From NCBI GenBank assembly GCA_029891385.1, contig CM057232.1:66029824-66093823 (forward strand): DNA of 64,000 bases, read 5' to 3'. The position numbers and the translations under genes are program-made. This DNA is from Erythroxylum novogranatense. Taxonomy: Eukaryota > Streptophyta > Magnoliopsida > Malpighiales > Erythroxylaceae. Under the pieces are notes generated by a model. That model saw only the letters and a program-made list of their open reading frames with translations, was not told the DNA's origin and did not search any database. Positions within the stretch are counted from its first letter, which is position 1. Every line of letters starts with the position of its first letter. Positions 35,239 through 47,619 of this stretch are shown here, one piece after another.

Positions 35239-36680
35239 AGACCTATCCTTAGGGAGAAGGTCAAGGAGCTGTAGGAGCAGGATACAGAATTAAATAAGTT
35301 GAGAGATGAAATTCGACATGGTAAGCAGTCAGAAGTTCAAGTAAGGGATGATGGGCTAATGGTAGTCGGAAACAGGTTATGTATTCCGAATGATAAGGCA
35401 GTTAAGGATGAGATCATGGATGAGGCACACAATGCGTCTTATTCCATGCACCCAGGCAGCACCAGGATGTACAGAGATTTGAAGGAGCATTTCTGGTGGA
35501 AAGGTATGAAGAGGGATGTAGCTGAATACGTGAGAAGATGTCTAGTGTGTCAGCAAGTCAAGGCTGAACACCAGGCACCTTCAGGCATGTTGCAGCCATT
35601 GTCCATTCCTGAATGGAAGTGGCAAAGGATTACGATGGATTTTCTGATGGGTTTACCCAGGACTGTTAGGAAGCATGATGCTATATGGGTCATTGTAGAC
35701 CGATTGACCAAGTCAGCCCTTTTTCTGTCAATTAGGCAGATAGATTCATTGCAAGTCTTAGCCAAGAAGTATATTGATGAAGTGGTAAGGTTGCATGGAG
35801 TTTCGGATTCCATAGTATCCGACAGGGATCCTCGATTCACATAGAGATTTTGGGGAAGTTTGCAAGAAGCATTAGGAACTAAGCTGAATTTTAGCACAGT
35901 ATTTCATCCCCAGATGGATGGTAAGTCTGAGAGGACCATTCAGACCCTAGAGGGCATGCTCAGAGCATGTGTTATGGACTTCAAAGGAGCATGGGATGAA
36001 CATTTGCCGTTAGTCGAATTTGCCTATAACAATTCGTACCATTTGAGCATTCAGATGGCTCCTTATGAAGCCCTATATGGCAGGAGGTGTAGAACTCCGA
36101 TATGTTGGGATGAAGAAGGTGAGAGGAAGCTAGTAGGACCCGAATTGGTTCAGATGACAGTGGATAAGATTGATTTAATTAAGCAGCGACTTAAGGCAGC
36201 ACAGGACAGAATGAAAAGTTATACAGATGCTCACAGAAAACAAATGGAGTATGCAGTAGGTGACAAAGTGTTCCTTAAGACCTCTCCATGGAAAGGGGTT
36301 ATGAGGTTTGGTAAGAAAGGCAAGTTGAGTCCTCGTTATGTAGGTCCATATGAGATTCTAGAGAGGATCGGGCCGTTAGCTTACCGGTTGGCATTGCCTC
36401 CAGAATTATCTCAGATCCATGATGTATTTCATGTTTCCATGTTGAGGAGGTACAGATCAGATCGTTCTCACATTATTCAGACCTCAGAGGTTCAGCTGAG
36501 TGGTGATTTGAGCTATGAGGAGATGCCAGTAGAAATTCTGGATAGCAAGGAGAAGGTCCTCGAAACAAGACTGCTCATTGGTTAAAGTCCCATGGAGGAA
36601 CCATGCAATAAGAGGCGACGGGAACCATTGGATTCAATGAAGGAGAAGTATCCACACCTCTTCAATGAGTCGTAAGAATT
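35239..36680 (+). pseudogene. pol: D integrase and chromodomain remnant, interrupted
   Basis: The zinc domain is well kept: H near HNASYSMHPGSTRMYRDLKEH, then CLVCQQVKAEHQ. The core shows MDFLMGLPRTVRKHDAIWVI, VSDRDPRFT, then a TAG (35842-35844), then MDGKSERTIQTLEGML with the catalytic Glu. The C-terminal part GPLAYRLALPPELSQIHDVF runs to YEEMPVEILDSKEKV, after which the chromodomain is frameshifted, ending near EKYPHLF. A close homologue of B integrase. Confidence 0.9.
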
Positions 36681-36698
36681 TTGAGGACTAAATTTCTT

Positions 36699-36710
36699 AA
36701 GGGGGAGAAA
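36699..36710 (+). other. Polypurine tract of D
   Basis: AAGGGGGAGAAA lies directly before TATTAGCCC of the 3' LTR, so the LTR start is fixed by the PPT as well as by the target duplication. Confidence 0.9.
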
Positions 36711-39244
36711 TATTAGCCCAGAGATTTTATTTATTTAATTAATTAATTAATTAATTAAGCATGATTAGACTAATTAAGAAATTGAGTTAGCATGAATTAA
36801 ATATGATAGCATTAAATAACATATGGCATTAATTAGCATGTAGTAACATAAATGAGATAGGTGGTGAATAAATGAAATTTAATATGTTGGTTGGTAGTTA
36901 GGTTAAGAATTAATGGAATTAAATGTGTTAGTTGGGCTTGAATGAAGTAGGAAAAGAAAAGAGGAATGAGTTGGGCCTTAAAAGAACAAATGGGCTTGAG
37001 TAAGTTAAAGAGGAAATGATGTAGGAAGAAAGGGGTTTAGAAGAAGTGAACTTGGGCTTGGGCTTAAGTTAAATGAAAGTAGTATAAGGAAGGAAGAAGG
37101 AAAGGAAGATGAAGGAGGAGTAAATGGGCCTAAAAAGGATAATGGGCTTAAGTGAAATGAATAAGAAGTATAAAAAGAGAAAGAAATAAGTAGGATTGTA
37201 GAGGAAAGGGAGGAGTTACGAAAATAAAAGGGAGAGGGAGAGAGTTTCGGTGGTGGAGAAAAGAAGAAGAGCTTGCTTAGGTTTTGATTTTCCAAGAGAT
37301 TCAAGAGGTTTTTGAAGAAAGTGCAAGAAGAAAAAGTGTGGAGGAAGGTTCAAGCCACACTTTAAGCTAGGAAACCCTTTGGTTTAGTCAAGATTCAAGG
37401 TAAGTTATGTTTTCAAGGTTAAGCTTTTGTTGGTTTTATGGTTTAGATAGCTTAGAAATGAAGTGGGTTTAGTGATTCTAGGGTTGATTTCATGATTAAG
37501 GTTCATTAGATTTTCAATTTTAGAAACCCTAAATGATGTGAGGTTCTTTTCTTGCCATGAATGAAGGAGGACAAGAAAGAAGAGGAGAACAAGAAGAGGA
37601 GCTTCCTTAGGCAAGCTTAAGCAAGGATATAAGGTGGGTTTCACTTTTATCTTTATGCTAGTAAGTGATAAATACTATCTTAATTAAAGAAATTATGTTC
37701 TTTCAAATTACTTTGTGATGATTTGATTGAGTATAATAGATGTATGAATGCCATTATATGAGAACTTGATAATATATGACGTTGCTTGACATTGCTTGAT
37801 AAATTCATAAATTGAATGAGCATGAATATTAGTGAGATTTGACATTTGAGCTAAGCATGAAAAGCATTTTCCAGAAAATCAGCTATTTGGATTGCATGAA
37901 AATCCATTTTTAGAAATTCAACTAGTGGACAAGAAAAGTCCAGTTTTTATGCATGAAATTCATTGTTAAGTGGGTTAGTTAAGTCCACTAGCAGAGTCAC
38001 GTGCACGTAGACCAGTAAAGCCTTCGCCCGGCAGCCCGACTGTGGTATAGGATGTTCTTTTTTGGACTCCTCAGCATATGACTACACTTGTGTAGCTCAT
38101 CAGTAACCCGTGGACTTTTCAAACCATCAGCTATGTGATTATGTGTTAGCATATGTTAGCAAGAATGATAAATGCATGAATCATGAAATTTTGTTGTTAG
38201 CTTCATGAATTTGTGAAATGCAAGTTGTAAGATTTGTTAATAAGAATATTGCAAACAGTATGAGTGATGAATAGATTCAGCTTAGTAGTATAAGTATAAG
38301 CGTGTTACCCACGAGCGAAAGCTCACCCCCCACTTCCCGTCCCATCTCTAGGTGAAGATCTGGATCTCGAAGAATGAGCTCAAGGCATACTCCAAGATCT
38401 TAGTGTTTTGCCCATGTATTTCATGTTTTTGTAATCAATGCTTTAGGTTGCATTTGAGAAAATGTATGTATTTTGATTTGAATTGTAATAGGCTTGAAAT
38501 GCCTACTAAAGCATTGTAAAACATTGTTTTGATATAAATGAAATGCATGAATTATGATTTATCATGATCTCCCAAAGCCATTTACTATCATGTTTAAGCA
38601 TAGTTTCCAAAGTTGTATGAAATTGCTTTGGAATTCATGTGAGTAGATGAATGATGTAAGTTTAAGTGAGATTATAGCATGTTGAGAGTGGAGTGGATGA
38701 GTTGAGAGGTTTAGAAGTGTTTATGGTGCTTGGAATAAGTCAAGAGAGAGTGTAGAGGTTAGGTTTGAGTTCGAGAATAGATATAAGTCGAGTTATTGGA
38801 CCCATAAGTCGACTTCATGAAGCTTTTGAATAATAAGTCGACTTGTCAGTTAGATAAGTTGACTTGTTTGTCCCGATAAGTTGACTTGTAGGTTATAAGT
38901 CGACTTGTTTGTCTCGATAAGTCGAGTTGTTTGTCTCGATAAGTCGACTTGTTTATCAGACAAGTCGACTTGTTCTGCAGATCCATAGATAAGAGTGTTA
39001 TTTTGGGGATTGTCGAGAGCGATCGTGGTCCGTGCCTCGGCCGGTGTATGCTCACCACCAAAGTGAGTCAAATAGAGTGTGTCAAGTTAGGGTCTTAGCA
39101 AGGCAAGTGTCTCGGGGATGAGCTCCACCAGGGACCACCTCCCGGGACAGTTGGGTATCGGATCCAACATCTATAGTAAGTTATATGCAGGTTGGGTAAC
39201 GGGATCCAACAGTTGGGGTCCGGTCTCTGGGTCGGGGCCCGACA
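36711..39244 (+). repeat. D 3' LTR
   Basis: Starts TATTAGCCCAGAG and ends GGGGCCCGACA. Collinear with the 5' LTR, with TATA at 37169 and a G-box at 37998-38003. Its palindrome array (38782-38975) has nine units against eight, one extra unit with the TTGTCTCG spacer. Confidence 0.95.
38782..38975. repeat. AAGTCGACTT palindrome array, D 3' LTR
   Basis: Nine units, two altered to AAGTTGACTT (C to T in the CpG). The last unit, ACAAGTCGACTTGT, is a perfect 14-bp palindrome. Confidence 0.9.
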
Positions 39245-39249
39245 ATTTC

Positions 39250-39809
39250 ATAGGGCATAACCGAGAGAGAGGCTTTAGCATAAGAAAAAAATCATTAATT
39301 CAAAGGACAAATGGCATTAGAAGGAAGAAAGAGACAAATTAGATATAAAACAAAGTAAGGATAGGATTTAGAAATCCTACTACAATTTGACCCATTCTAG
39401 TCCAATGATCCTAATTTCAATTCCAAAATAAAATACCCAATATGACAGTGCCATTGGGTAGCAATTTTCGCTACCGAAAAGCAATCGGTTAGTCACTTGG
39501 CGATTTTCTTCCGGTCTGGGAATTTTCTCCATAAAATTCTAGAAAAATTTCTAAAAATTCCTTAAAATATAAAACACTCAGTGGCGCACTCAGAATAATT
39601 TTTCAAACCCAATAACCACGTTAATCACAAGAAAATTACATTAGGCACAAAAACTGGGAATATCATGTTTGCATGTACAGTTATTTCATGTGCACAACTG
39701 ATACTGTGTATCAATCCTATTATGCAAGAACAGTCCTAATTCATCCTAATCCATCTCATCATATGCCAATTTACTAGTTTATCCTTCCTGTCGGGGGTGG
39801 GAGGTTACA
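39250..39809 (-). repeat. C 5' LTR, piece 3 (outer end)
   Basis: Runs from the right target copy of D to GTCGGGGGTGGGAGGTTACA, the inverted counterpart of the TGTAGCATCCCAC end at 16668. On the minus strand the LTR starts TGTAACCTCCCACCCCCGAC. The following GCATA (39810-39814) should be one copy of C's target duplication; its partner is outside the window. Confidence 0.87.
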
Positions 39810-42800
39810 GCATACCCCTAGAAGAAGAAAAAAGGACAAAACTACAGTACAAGAGAGCAAGAAAAAAGAAGGTCCAATATCCCACATAGGCCCCGTACAG
39901 CCAAAAGAATACTAAATAACAAATCCTTAGTAAGACAATTGTGCAGCAAGCTGAGAAAAAGATGGACGTTAAGGAGAGATAGGCACAGCTCGGCTAAGAC
40001 AAGGAAACCTGCGTGAGGCTAGGAGGGGGAGAGTAGACCCTGGGACCGACCCAAGCCAACCCCGGGTCAATCCAAAGCCACCCCCAGGTCAATCCAAAGC
40101 CACACCCAACCAAACAAACGACGTCAGATTACCACAACCAAAACAAGAGGTGCGTCCAAAAGAGTTAGCCAGCAATAGCAAGCAAACAGCACCGGTTCTA
40201 GCAAAACGCAATGCACTCATCGCAAAACAGGGCAGGTGGGACGTCAAAACGTCAATGTAGAGAGCACGCCCTGGCAGTAATGTCGTGTGGCAGGAGCCCA
40301 ACAAAACGCCGCGTGGAAGCCCATACAGAAGGGTAGCGTCCCAGAAGAGGGCTTGACACACCCAAAACGGCGTCGGAGCAGCAACGATAGTCAACTATGC
40401 CACCACAACAGCTTCAGTGTACCAAAAGATCACGTGCAAGTCAACCAAGCCAGAAAAACATGTCATGAAAAACAAAGATCACCCGAAGGCCCCCGTACAC
40501 CCATGGCAAGGAGAAAACGCGCAAAACAACAAAAGGAAAACAAAAATGGATGCGGGGGTGCCAGCATCCAAAGCAGCAAGTCACAAAAATTGGTCCCCCA
40601 GTCCCTTATACATCCAAGGAGAAAAGGAAATGAGGAAACAACAAGCAAAAATACAATCAGGGGGGAAGCGCATCCCTCAAACAATTGGCCAGCGAGCATA
40701 CACCAGGACCAGCCACCAACAAGAACTTCCAGGAACTAGAGCCCCTCTCCCCCCCAGCAGCTCCAAAGGATTCACAGTACATCCAGAGACTCAGAGTAGC
40801 ATCTGGATGGAGAGGGAATCCATAGGGGGGGAGGTAGAACCAAAGTACTTCTAGTAAGACAAAGGCAGCCCATGGAAAGAGGCGGACATCTATAGTAACC
40901 AATAGAACAGTGTGGCAATGGAATAGTAAGCAAGACAGCAGCAAGCAGACCACACCTACCAGCCAGTATAGTGACATAGGGGGAAAGAACAGGCACACAG
41001 CACAAGAGCAAAGACAAGAGAGACTCCCCATCTGCTAAACAGCAAAGGCATACATCTCCTGAATTGCCAGCATTAAAAGGTGATAAGGGTAGCAGGGTAC
41101 AATCGATATAAAATTTGATAGGTGACGGTCTTTATTTTAAAAATGACACCTAGGCCTGAGAAGGGAGCACCATCAAACTGAACAACATTGCGGGTGGTCC
41201 AAAGCATATAGATAGTATAAAGGAATGTAATCCGAATTGCTTTACTGCGCAAGAAAACACCTTTGGATTCAAGTCGAATCCATTTGATAGCATGGGAAAG
41301 AGTTCCCATTGTGCGGACAATCCCAAGCCAATGGCGAATGGCAGACCATACCTCACTGGAAAAGGGGCAGCGAAAAAACAAATGCTCCACTGATTCAGCG
41401 GCACGAGTACAAAGGATACAAGTATTAGGTAACGCTAGGAAGGATAAGTTATCCTTGGTGGGCAAGCGATTCCACAAACTCAACCAAGCAATAAATGAAA
41501 ATTTGGGAGGGATATAAAGTTTCCAAATGAAAGTCATCCAGGGCCGACGGGTCTGTTTAGGTCGCAACACCTCATAGACTTTATGGGAAGAGAGGCGACC
41601 AGCACTACAAGACCGCAGTAAAGCCTCCTCCACAACAGTGCGATCGCCAAGTTTAGTTAATAAGGTGTCACGGATCAATGCAATTTTCTTCAATAACAGG
41701 GAGTCCCTAGGATGGGTGATCCAGTCCCAAATGGACATACACAAAGGTGGTAGGCATGAACCCATTTCACCCAAAGCGAGTTAGCTTCCGCATGGATATT
41801 CCAAAGTGTGTGTGCTAAAAGAGCTAAATTCCAGTATTTACAATTTTTCAGCCCAAGACCTCCTTCCTCTTTGAGCATACAAACATTCACCCAAGCCACC
41901 CGATAATGTTTGCCACACCAGAGGAAAAGGCAACAAATGAAAACAAGGTGATCAAGAATGACGACGGGTAAGGGGGAAGCCTGAAATCAAAAAGACAAGA
42001 CACCTTGAATAACTGAGTTGATGAGTTCTGAACGGCCAGTATACGATAAGAAGCTGCCTTGCCACGCATTAATATAGGATTCCACCACATCCAAGAGGCT
42101 AGAGAATTGGGCAACAGAAACCTTCATTGGGGCTAGAGGAACACCCAAATACTGAATAGGGAAGGACCTTAGAGGGAAGTTAGTCAGCTGCAGGATATCT
42201 TCTTTTTCCTGAGGTCCTACACCTCCCAAGAAGACATTGGATTTATGGGGATTAACCCGCAAGCCAGACACACGATGCAGCATAACTAGACCCTCAAGCA
42301 ATATTCGGACAGAGGGGAGATCACCACAGAGAAGAGCATAAGTTCATCAGCGAAGGCGAGGTGGGTGATCCCAAGTTGCTAGCACTTTGGATGAAAGTTA
42401 AAATCAGAATCAGTCATGCTCACATGGAGGACATGAGAGAGGTATTCCAAGCAGAATAAAAACAATGTAGGATACATAGGGTCACCCTGCCTTAAACCAC
42501 ATCGCCCCTTAAACATACCATGAAGGTTACCATTGAATGCAAGCGAATAAGAGGCCGTGGTAACACACTCAAGTATCCAAACAACAAAGTGGGGTGGAAA
42601 TCCCAACCCAAACAACATATCAGCCAGAAAATCCCAAGAGACCGTGCCATAAGCTTTGGAAAGGTCAAATTTTAACATACAACGAGGTGAAATCCGCTTG
42701 CGACTATAACCTCTAGCTAGTTCCTAGACAAGGAAAATGTTATCCAACATATTGCGGCCAGGGATAAAAGCATATTGGGCCGGATCAACTAGCTCCACCA

Positions 42801-43795
42801 CCACTAAGGCTAAGTGGTCTGTGAGTAGTTTTAAAATCACCTTATACACCACATTTAAACAAGCAATGGGCCTGAAATCAGATACTTTCGGGGACGCAAT
42901 GGTTTCTTGGATGAGAGTGAGGATCATATGGTTGAACTGTTTGAGAAGACGCTTAGTGACAAAAAATTCATCCACAGCAGCACAAACATCCTGGCCAACA
43001 CGTACCCATTGGTGTTTAAAAAAGGCAGTCGTATACCCATCCGTGCCAGGGGCTTTGTCATCACCAATAGCAAACAAAGAGCGACGAATATCTGAATCAG
43101 TAAAGGGGACGAGCAATTGTGAACAGAGTGTTGGAGAGAGGAGCTTGGCACTTCAAACAATCTAGGTATCAATCGGATCCCGAGGGCTAGAGGAACCAAG
43201 GAGGTCCTGGTAATAGGAGACCAAACAAACAGCAACTTCAATGAGGGAGGACGTTTCAGAACCATCATCCTTAAGAAGGTGAGTAATAGTATTCAGCCGA
43301 TTACGTTTCCGAACCACCGAAGAGAAATAACGAGTGTTGCGATCCGCCTCTAGTAAATGGGTACATTTCTCCTTTTGTTGGAAGAATAGCTGTTTAGCCT
43401 CCTGGAGGAGTAACGCATGTTTTCGTTTAGAGTTCACCAAATCTATTAAAGAGGCATCGGTCGTGTTGGACAAGGAAAGTTGGTAGGAAGTTTGAAAATC
43501 CTCCTGAGCTTCTTTCGACTTGGTAGAAATGTGCCCGTAAACCTCAGTATTCAGGCGCTTCAAAGAAGGTTTCAGATTTTTCAATTTAGTGGCCAGAAGA
43601 AATTGCGCGGTACCAGACACCGGGGCTTCCCAAGTAGACTCAACAAGACCACGGTCATGCTGCTGGCTAAACTCCACTACTACCGGGCAAATGATCAGAG
43701 TCAATCCTCATAAAAAGAAAAGAAACTAAACAATACCAACCCTACAAATCCCAAGATGGATTAACTAGAACACGATCCAACTTAGCCCAATGCTG
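39810..43795 (-). mobile_element. L1-type LINE, 5'-truncated, 3' part interrupted by C
   Basis: A minus-strand non-LTR retrotransposon. It keeps the end of the endonuclease domain, the reverse transcriptase and a C-terminal zinc-binding domain, followed by ~1.26 kb (39810-41072) without a convincing reading frame, probably 3' UTR. There is no ORF1. The 5' end falls near 43795, as expected from incomplete target-primed reverse transcription. The poly(A) end is not seen because C lies there. A 21-bp duplication (GGTCAATCCAAAGCCAC twice, ~40064-40106) is in the 3' part. Confidence 0.92.
41073..43795 (-). pseudogene. ORF2: LINE ORF2 remnant (endonuclease end, RT, zf-RVT)
   Basis: Reading leftwards, a piece KLDRVLVNPSW and SDHLPG matches the end of the endonuclease. 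The linker and RT follow: SDFRPIACLNVVYKVILKLL, AQYAFIPGRNMLDNIFLV, LKFDLSKAYGTVSWDF and LRQGDPMYPTLFLFCLEYLS. The catalytic box reads FADE (42343-42354) where L1-type RTs have FADD, so one metal-binding Asp is lost. The C-terminal PPKFSFIAWLSLWNRLPTKD and CILCTRAAESVEHLFFRC form the plant zf-RVT domain. Several frameshifts. Confidence 0.92.
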
Positions 43796-44436
43796 GTTTT
43801 TAATTCTTTTGATTTACGACTTTACTTTATGGTTGAGTTATTAATTTTTCTTTTCCGAGAATGACAACGCTTCGTTTGTCCAAAAAACTAATAGTTATTG
43901 TGATATAATAAAATTGGATACCATGTATGAATAATATAGATTGAAATTCAGGTACATCTGTTGAACTATTTTTAAGTTTACAAATTTATACAAATAAATA
44001 GTAAATATATTGAGTTTTTTTTCTTTAAAGACATTGTGATGCTCGGTCAATGAGAATAAAAGTGTTATGTATGTAAAGAGGATTTTCAAATTGAATGAGT
44101 TCCCTTTTCTTTCACTTAACTTTGTCTCTCTTTTATAAGTGATCATCTCACAGGTAAAATTATAATCTAGCTATATAAGTAGAATTTCATAATCATGCAC
44201 AATAGTGATATGTGCATGTATTAAATGTTATTGAAGAACGTATAAAGCGACTTCTAGATATTGTCGGAACTTCGAGACAATAAGCATAAAGGGAGCTTTT
44301 GTAAATAATTTAGATAGTCAATTTTATAAGAAATTCAGTAAGTAAGTATTGATAGTTTTGCTATGACTGTTTTGCTTACTATTGATTTGGATCATTGAAT
44401 AATTTGCGAAGCTGTAAGAATATGATATGCTTGAAT
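43796..44436. other. Unassigned AT-rich DNA
   Basis: About 640 bp between the LINE and solo LTR G. I find no convincing coding frame, LTR end or RNA gene. It is the target DNA of G and may be older, unrecognisable sequence. Confidence 0.6.
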
Positions 44437-47410
44437 TGTTGGACCCCATCTCCGAGGCCTAACATTCGGAAACACACAAGCATGGAAGACCCAAAAGTGA
44501 CAACTTTCTGACCTCAATTTGGCTAACTCGAATAAAAAAATTCGAACTGACTTCCTAAGGAAATTTGTTCCTCATAATCTAACGATTCCAACGCCACTGA
44601 AAATGCTCAATTCGGATTAGAAATGAAAAAGTTATGCTCAAAATACTATCTGAAGAAAACAATCAAAATCTGACACTCTACCGACTTCAAGTCAGAAATA
44701 TAAAATCTTAGAGGTTAAATTGTCGATCGGTTCCTTCATAAAACTTGTAGATTTTTGTCTCTAGTTTAATTTAAAACAAGAATCGACCCGATCGGAGCTA
44801 TATAGCTCAAGATATTTCAAAATCATTGAAGTATATTCAGACTTTATCGACTGACCATCACACTTTGTTTCAATCCACTTTTTATAATTTAAAAGAAATA
44901 CTGACAAACCAGGTATAAAAAGATAGAAAAGTTTCTTAGGAATCTATCGCTTAAAAAATGAGGTCAATCGGAGGTCGGACTAAAAATTTATGGCCAAAAG
45001 AAGGAAGAGGGGTCGGTCGGCCAAAAACCGACCCCAAACGCGCGAGCTCCAAATCAGACGCGGTTTGTTTCGTTGGAAAGCTAAAAGACAACTCTACAAT
45101 TTTCAAGAAGGACTCAAAGGCAAGCTCGGACACTAAAGGAATCAAAAGTTTACTCCAAGACCGATCGACTAGCAACTCCTAAACAATACTGAAACTTGTA
45201 AACACCATAACTTTTGACCTAGGACTCCAAATTTAACAAACTTGGTGTCTATGGAAATCTAAGAGAACGCCCTACAACTTTCAAAAATGACGTGAAAGTC
45301 CTGTCTGACATCTGCCATATAAACAACACCAGCACTTAATTCTAACAACTCATATCTACCCATTTAACACACCCTAAAATAGCTTATAATACATCAGGAA
45401 AAAGCTCTACAGCTCGCCTAACACCCTAAAGGAGTCTAAATGATCCCATTCGACCTATAACAACCCAAAATTTGCAGCACAACACAATATACCCAAATTG
45501 CTCACATGAACACATCAGCCCAGATTTCGCAAAACTGAACAGCTCATGAACCTTTACAAATTTCTAGCGAGCTCTCCCAAAGAAAAAACCCAGCAGCAAC
45601 TCAATGATCAAAAGACTTATACATATATCCTTTTCAAGGTCAAGCACAGATCACAAATCAACAAATTCACATGATGAAGAGAGTACTAGAGCTCTCAATC
45701 TCTTTATCAATCATTCAAGAGTTCAATCATAGCTTTAATTACATATCAGCATACTCATCATATCCATCAAGAACCAAGTACCAAAATACAAACTATGAGA
45801 TGCTCAATGCTCAATATGCTTATAAATCTATTCCAAAAGCTAGTTACTAACTTAATACAAAAGTGTCTAAGGTTTCTTTGAGTTATGCCCGATGCCTTGC
45901 AAGGTTCCGCGATCAACTAGAATTTGCACCTGAGGAGGGAGAATGGGGTGAGCAAACACGACTCAGTGGCTAACACCTTTATAGCCATCGAGTAATGAGC
46001 CATACAACATATAAAGAATCTGAAACATTTGCAATCTATCATATGAAGCACAAATAACTCAACTTCATCACATAAATCATAAATTAGCCAAAATCATCAC
46101 ATAAAGCATAACATGGAATCATCTATCGATTAAAATGCATATTATGCATTATAAACACCAAAATGATGAAATGCACACATTTGGCTCTAGAGTTCCATAA
46201 ACACGACGGAAACCAAAGTTTACCGTAAACATGACGAGTTCGATTTCTCAGGATCTCGTGGCCTCAAGCGGGCATCCGGGAGAAGGCTAAGGGGGGGTCA
46301 TTGTGCACGAGACTTAACGAAACAGGTTCTCTTTTTCCCAAACACAACCAATTTATGCTCACATATTCAAACACAAGAATAGCATTTTATGCTTCTTCCA
46401 TTCTATCGAATCATCGAAATTTCATACCTTTCTTTCAAATCGAAGGAATTACACTTTCAATATACACACAAATTAACAAAGATTGCACACATAGGACATT
46501 TGCCCATTACACAACAACTATAAAAATGTTACCCACCTAATGTCGGAATTCGAATTCAAGATTGCCCTTCCTCCTTGTCTTGAGTGGGGTTTTCTTGATT
46601 TCCTTCAATTAAATCACACTCCATTTAATAAATATATTCTAAAAGAAAGGCATAGCATTTATAGAATCAAGCAAAGGTAAAAATAACTTTAAACCTAACC
46701 TACCCATAAGCCATCTATGTCAGAAAAACCAAAATCCTAACTTAGAAATCCTAAAATCCCTCTAATTTCACCTTCTCTTCTTTCTTTCTTCAAACCCTAC
46801 AGAAACCCTAACTTCGATTTCATCCCATTTTCGAACCTATCATAAACAAAGATGGAACTTATCTCTAACAAGTAGATTTCTCTTCTTTTTCCTCTTCTTC
46901 CTTCCTCCCTTCAAGCTTCCTACGGCTCTCCCTTTTCCTCTTTATCCGAATCCCCTTTCTCCTTGGTTCACGTTTTTGGCTTCTCTTCTTTTTCTTTTCT
47001 CTACGACACTTGCCTATTCTCCTACACAACTTAACTCATTTATTTCTCAACTTAAGCCTTTCTCCAATACTACATAGTTTCAATCTCCTTATAGCTTACT
47101 ATGCTTTTCCTTTGAGCTCTCCTCCTTCTTCTTATTCCCTTAATCTCTAAAGCCCACTCTTCCTAACAAGCCCTTATTTTTGTCTCATATGGCTCTATAC
47201 ATCCAAGCTTACTTCCAATTAATCCAATTAATTCTAACCCTTCACTTTAACTTCAAAATTTCCAATTCCCAATCATACTAACTAATTCAAAACTCAACAA
47301 ATACATATATATATACACATAATTAAAACAATTAAAGCAAAAATAAAGAATAGGTCAAGTAAATCAATAAATCAATAATAAATAAAAATAAAAATTTTCG
47401 GGGCCCAACA
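44437..47410 (-). repeat. Solo LTR G (B-related family)
   Basis: Starts TGTTGGACCCCATCTCC and ends GGGGCCCAACA. The target duplication is a perfect TGAAT (44432-44436, 47411-47415) and there is no internal region, so it is a solo LTR from recombination between two LTRs. Reversed, it aligns with the B LTR along its length, including a YAG at 45930-45932, the CTTCTCCCGG block near 46280 and a donor-like AG|GTGGGTAAC at 46536. The first donor is mutated (GAG|ATAAGT, ~46868). Diverged from B. Confidence 0.95.
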
Positions 47411-47415
47411 TGAAT

Positions 47416-47619
47416 ACATGGTATGAAAACATTGATTGATATGTGTATTAAATTTTAGAATTTTCTGTTTTTGAATCTGTTAAGTCCTAGTTGTGGGTAA
47501 ATAGGCATGCCTAGAAGGGTCTGCAACTGCTTATATGATATTTCGATGTCTTACACTTCAGCATCTTATGTTAATGGCACTTCGATGTCTTCTATTATTG
47601 ACATTTAGGTGTCGACTTT
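47416..47619. other. Short unassigned spacer between solo LTRs G and H
   Basis: About 200 bp. It contains three related short motifs (TTTCGATGTC, CTTCGATGTC and TTTAGGTGTCG) about 25-45 bp apart. No gene seen. Confidence 0.5.

Larger units (their letters stand above)
29335..39244 (+). mobile_element. Element D: Tekay-like chromovirus with TA...CA termini, degenerate
   Basis: LTRs of 2502 and 2534 bp surround a 4.9 kb internal region with PBS, gag, protease, RT, RNase H, integrase, a remnant of the chromodomain and a PPT. The perfect target duplication shows that both LTRs begin TATTAGCCC, not TG, while both end CCCGACA. Proteins are close relatives of those of B, but LTRs differ except for shared blocks. 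RT is heavily frameshifted and integrase has a TAG at 35842-35844. It is inserted in the C LTR. Confidence 0.96.

Noticed and set aside
38782..38975. CRISPR-like array
   Set aside because: Units are 10-14 bp palindromes with short, repeated spacers in a plant LTR; there are no cas genes and the context is eukaryotic.
40287..40854. Overlapping frames of 145-150 codons on the plus strand in the LINE 3' region
   Set aside because: Opposite strand to the LINE, low-complexity Lys/Gln/Pro-rich and no known domain; taken as 3' UTR shadow.
43796..44436. Possible host exon between the LINE and solo LTR G
   Set aside because: The longest frame is AT-rich with no recognisable domain or splice context.
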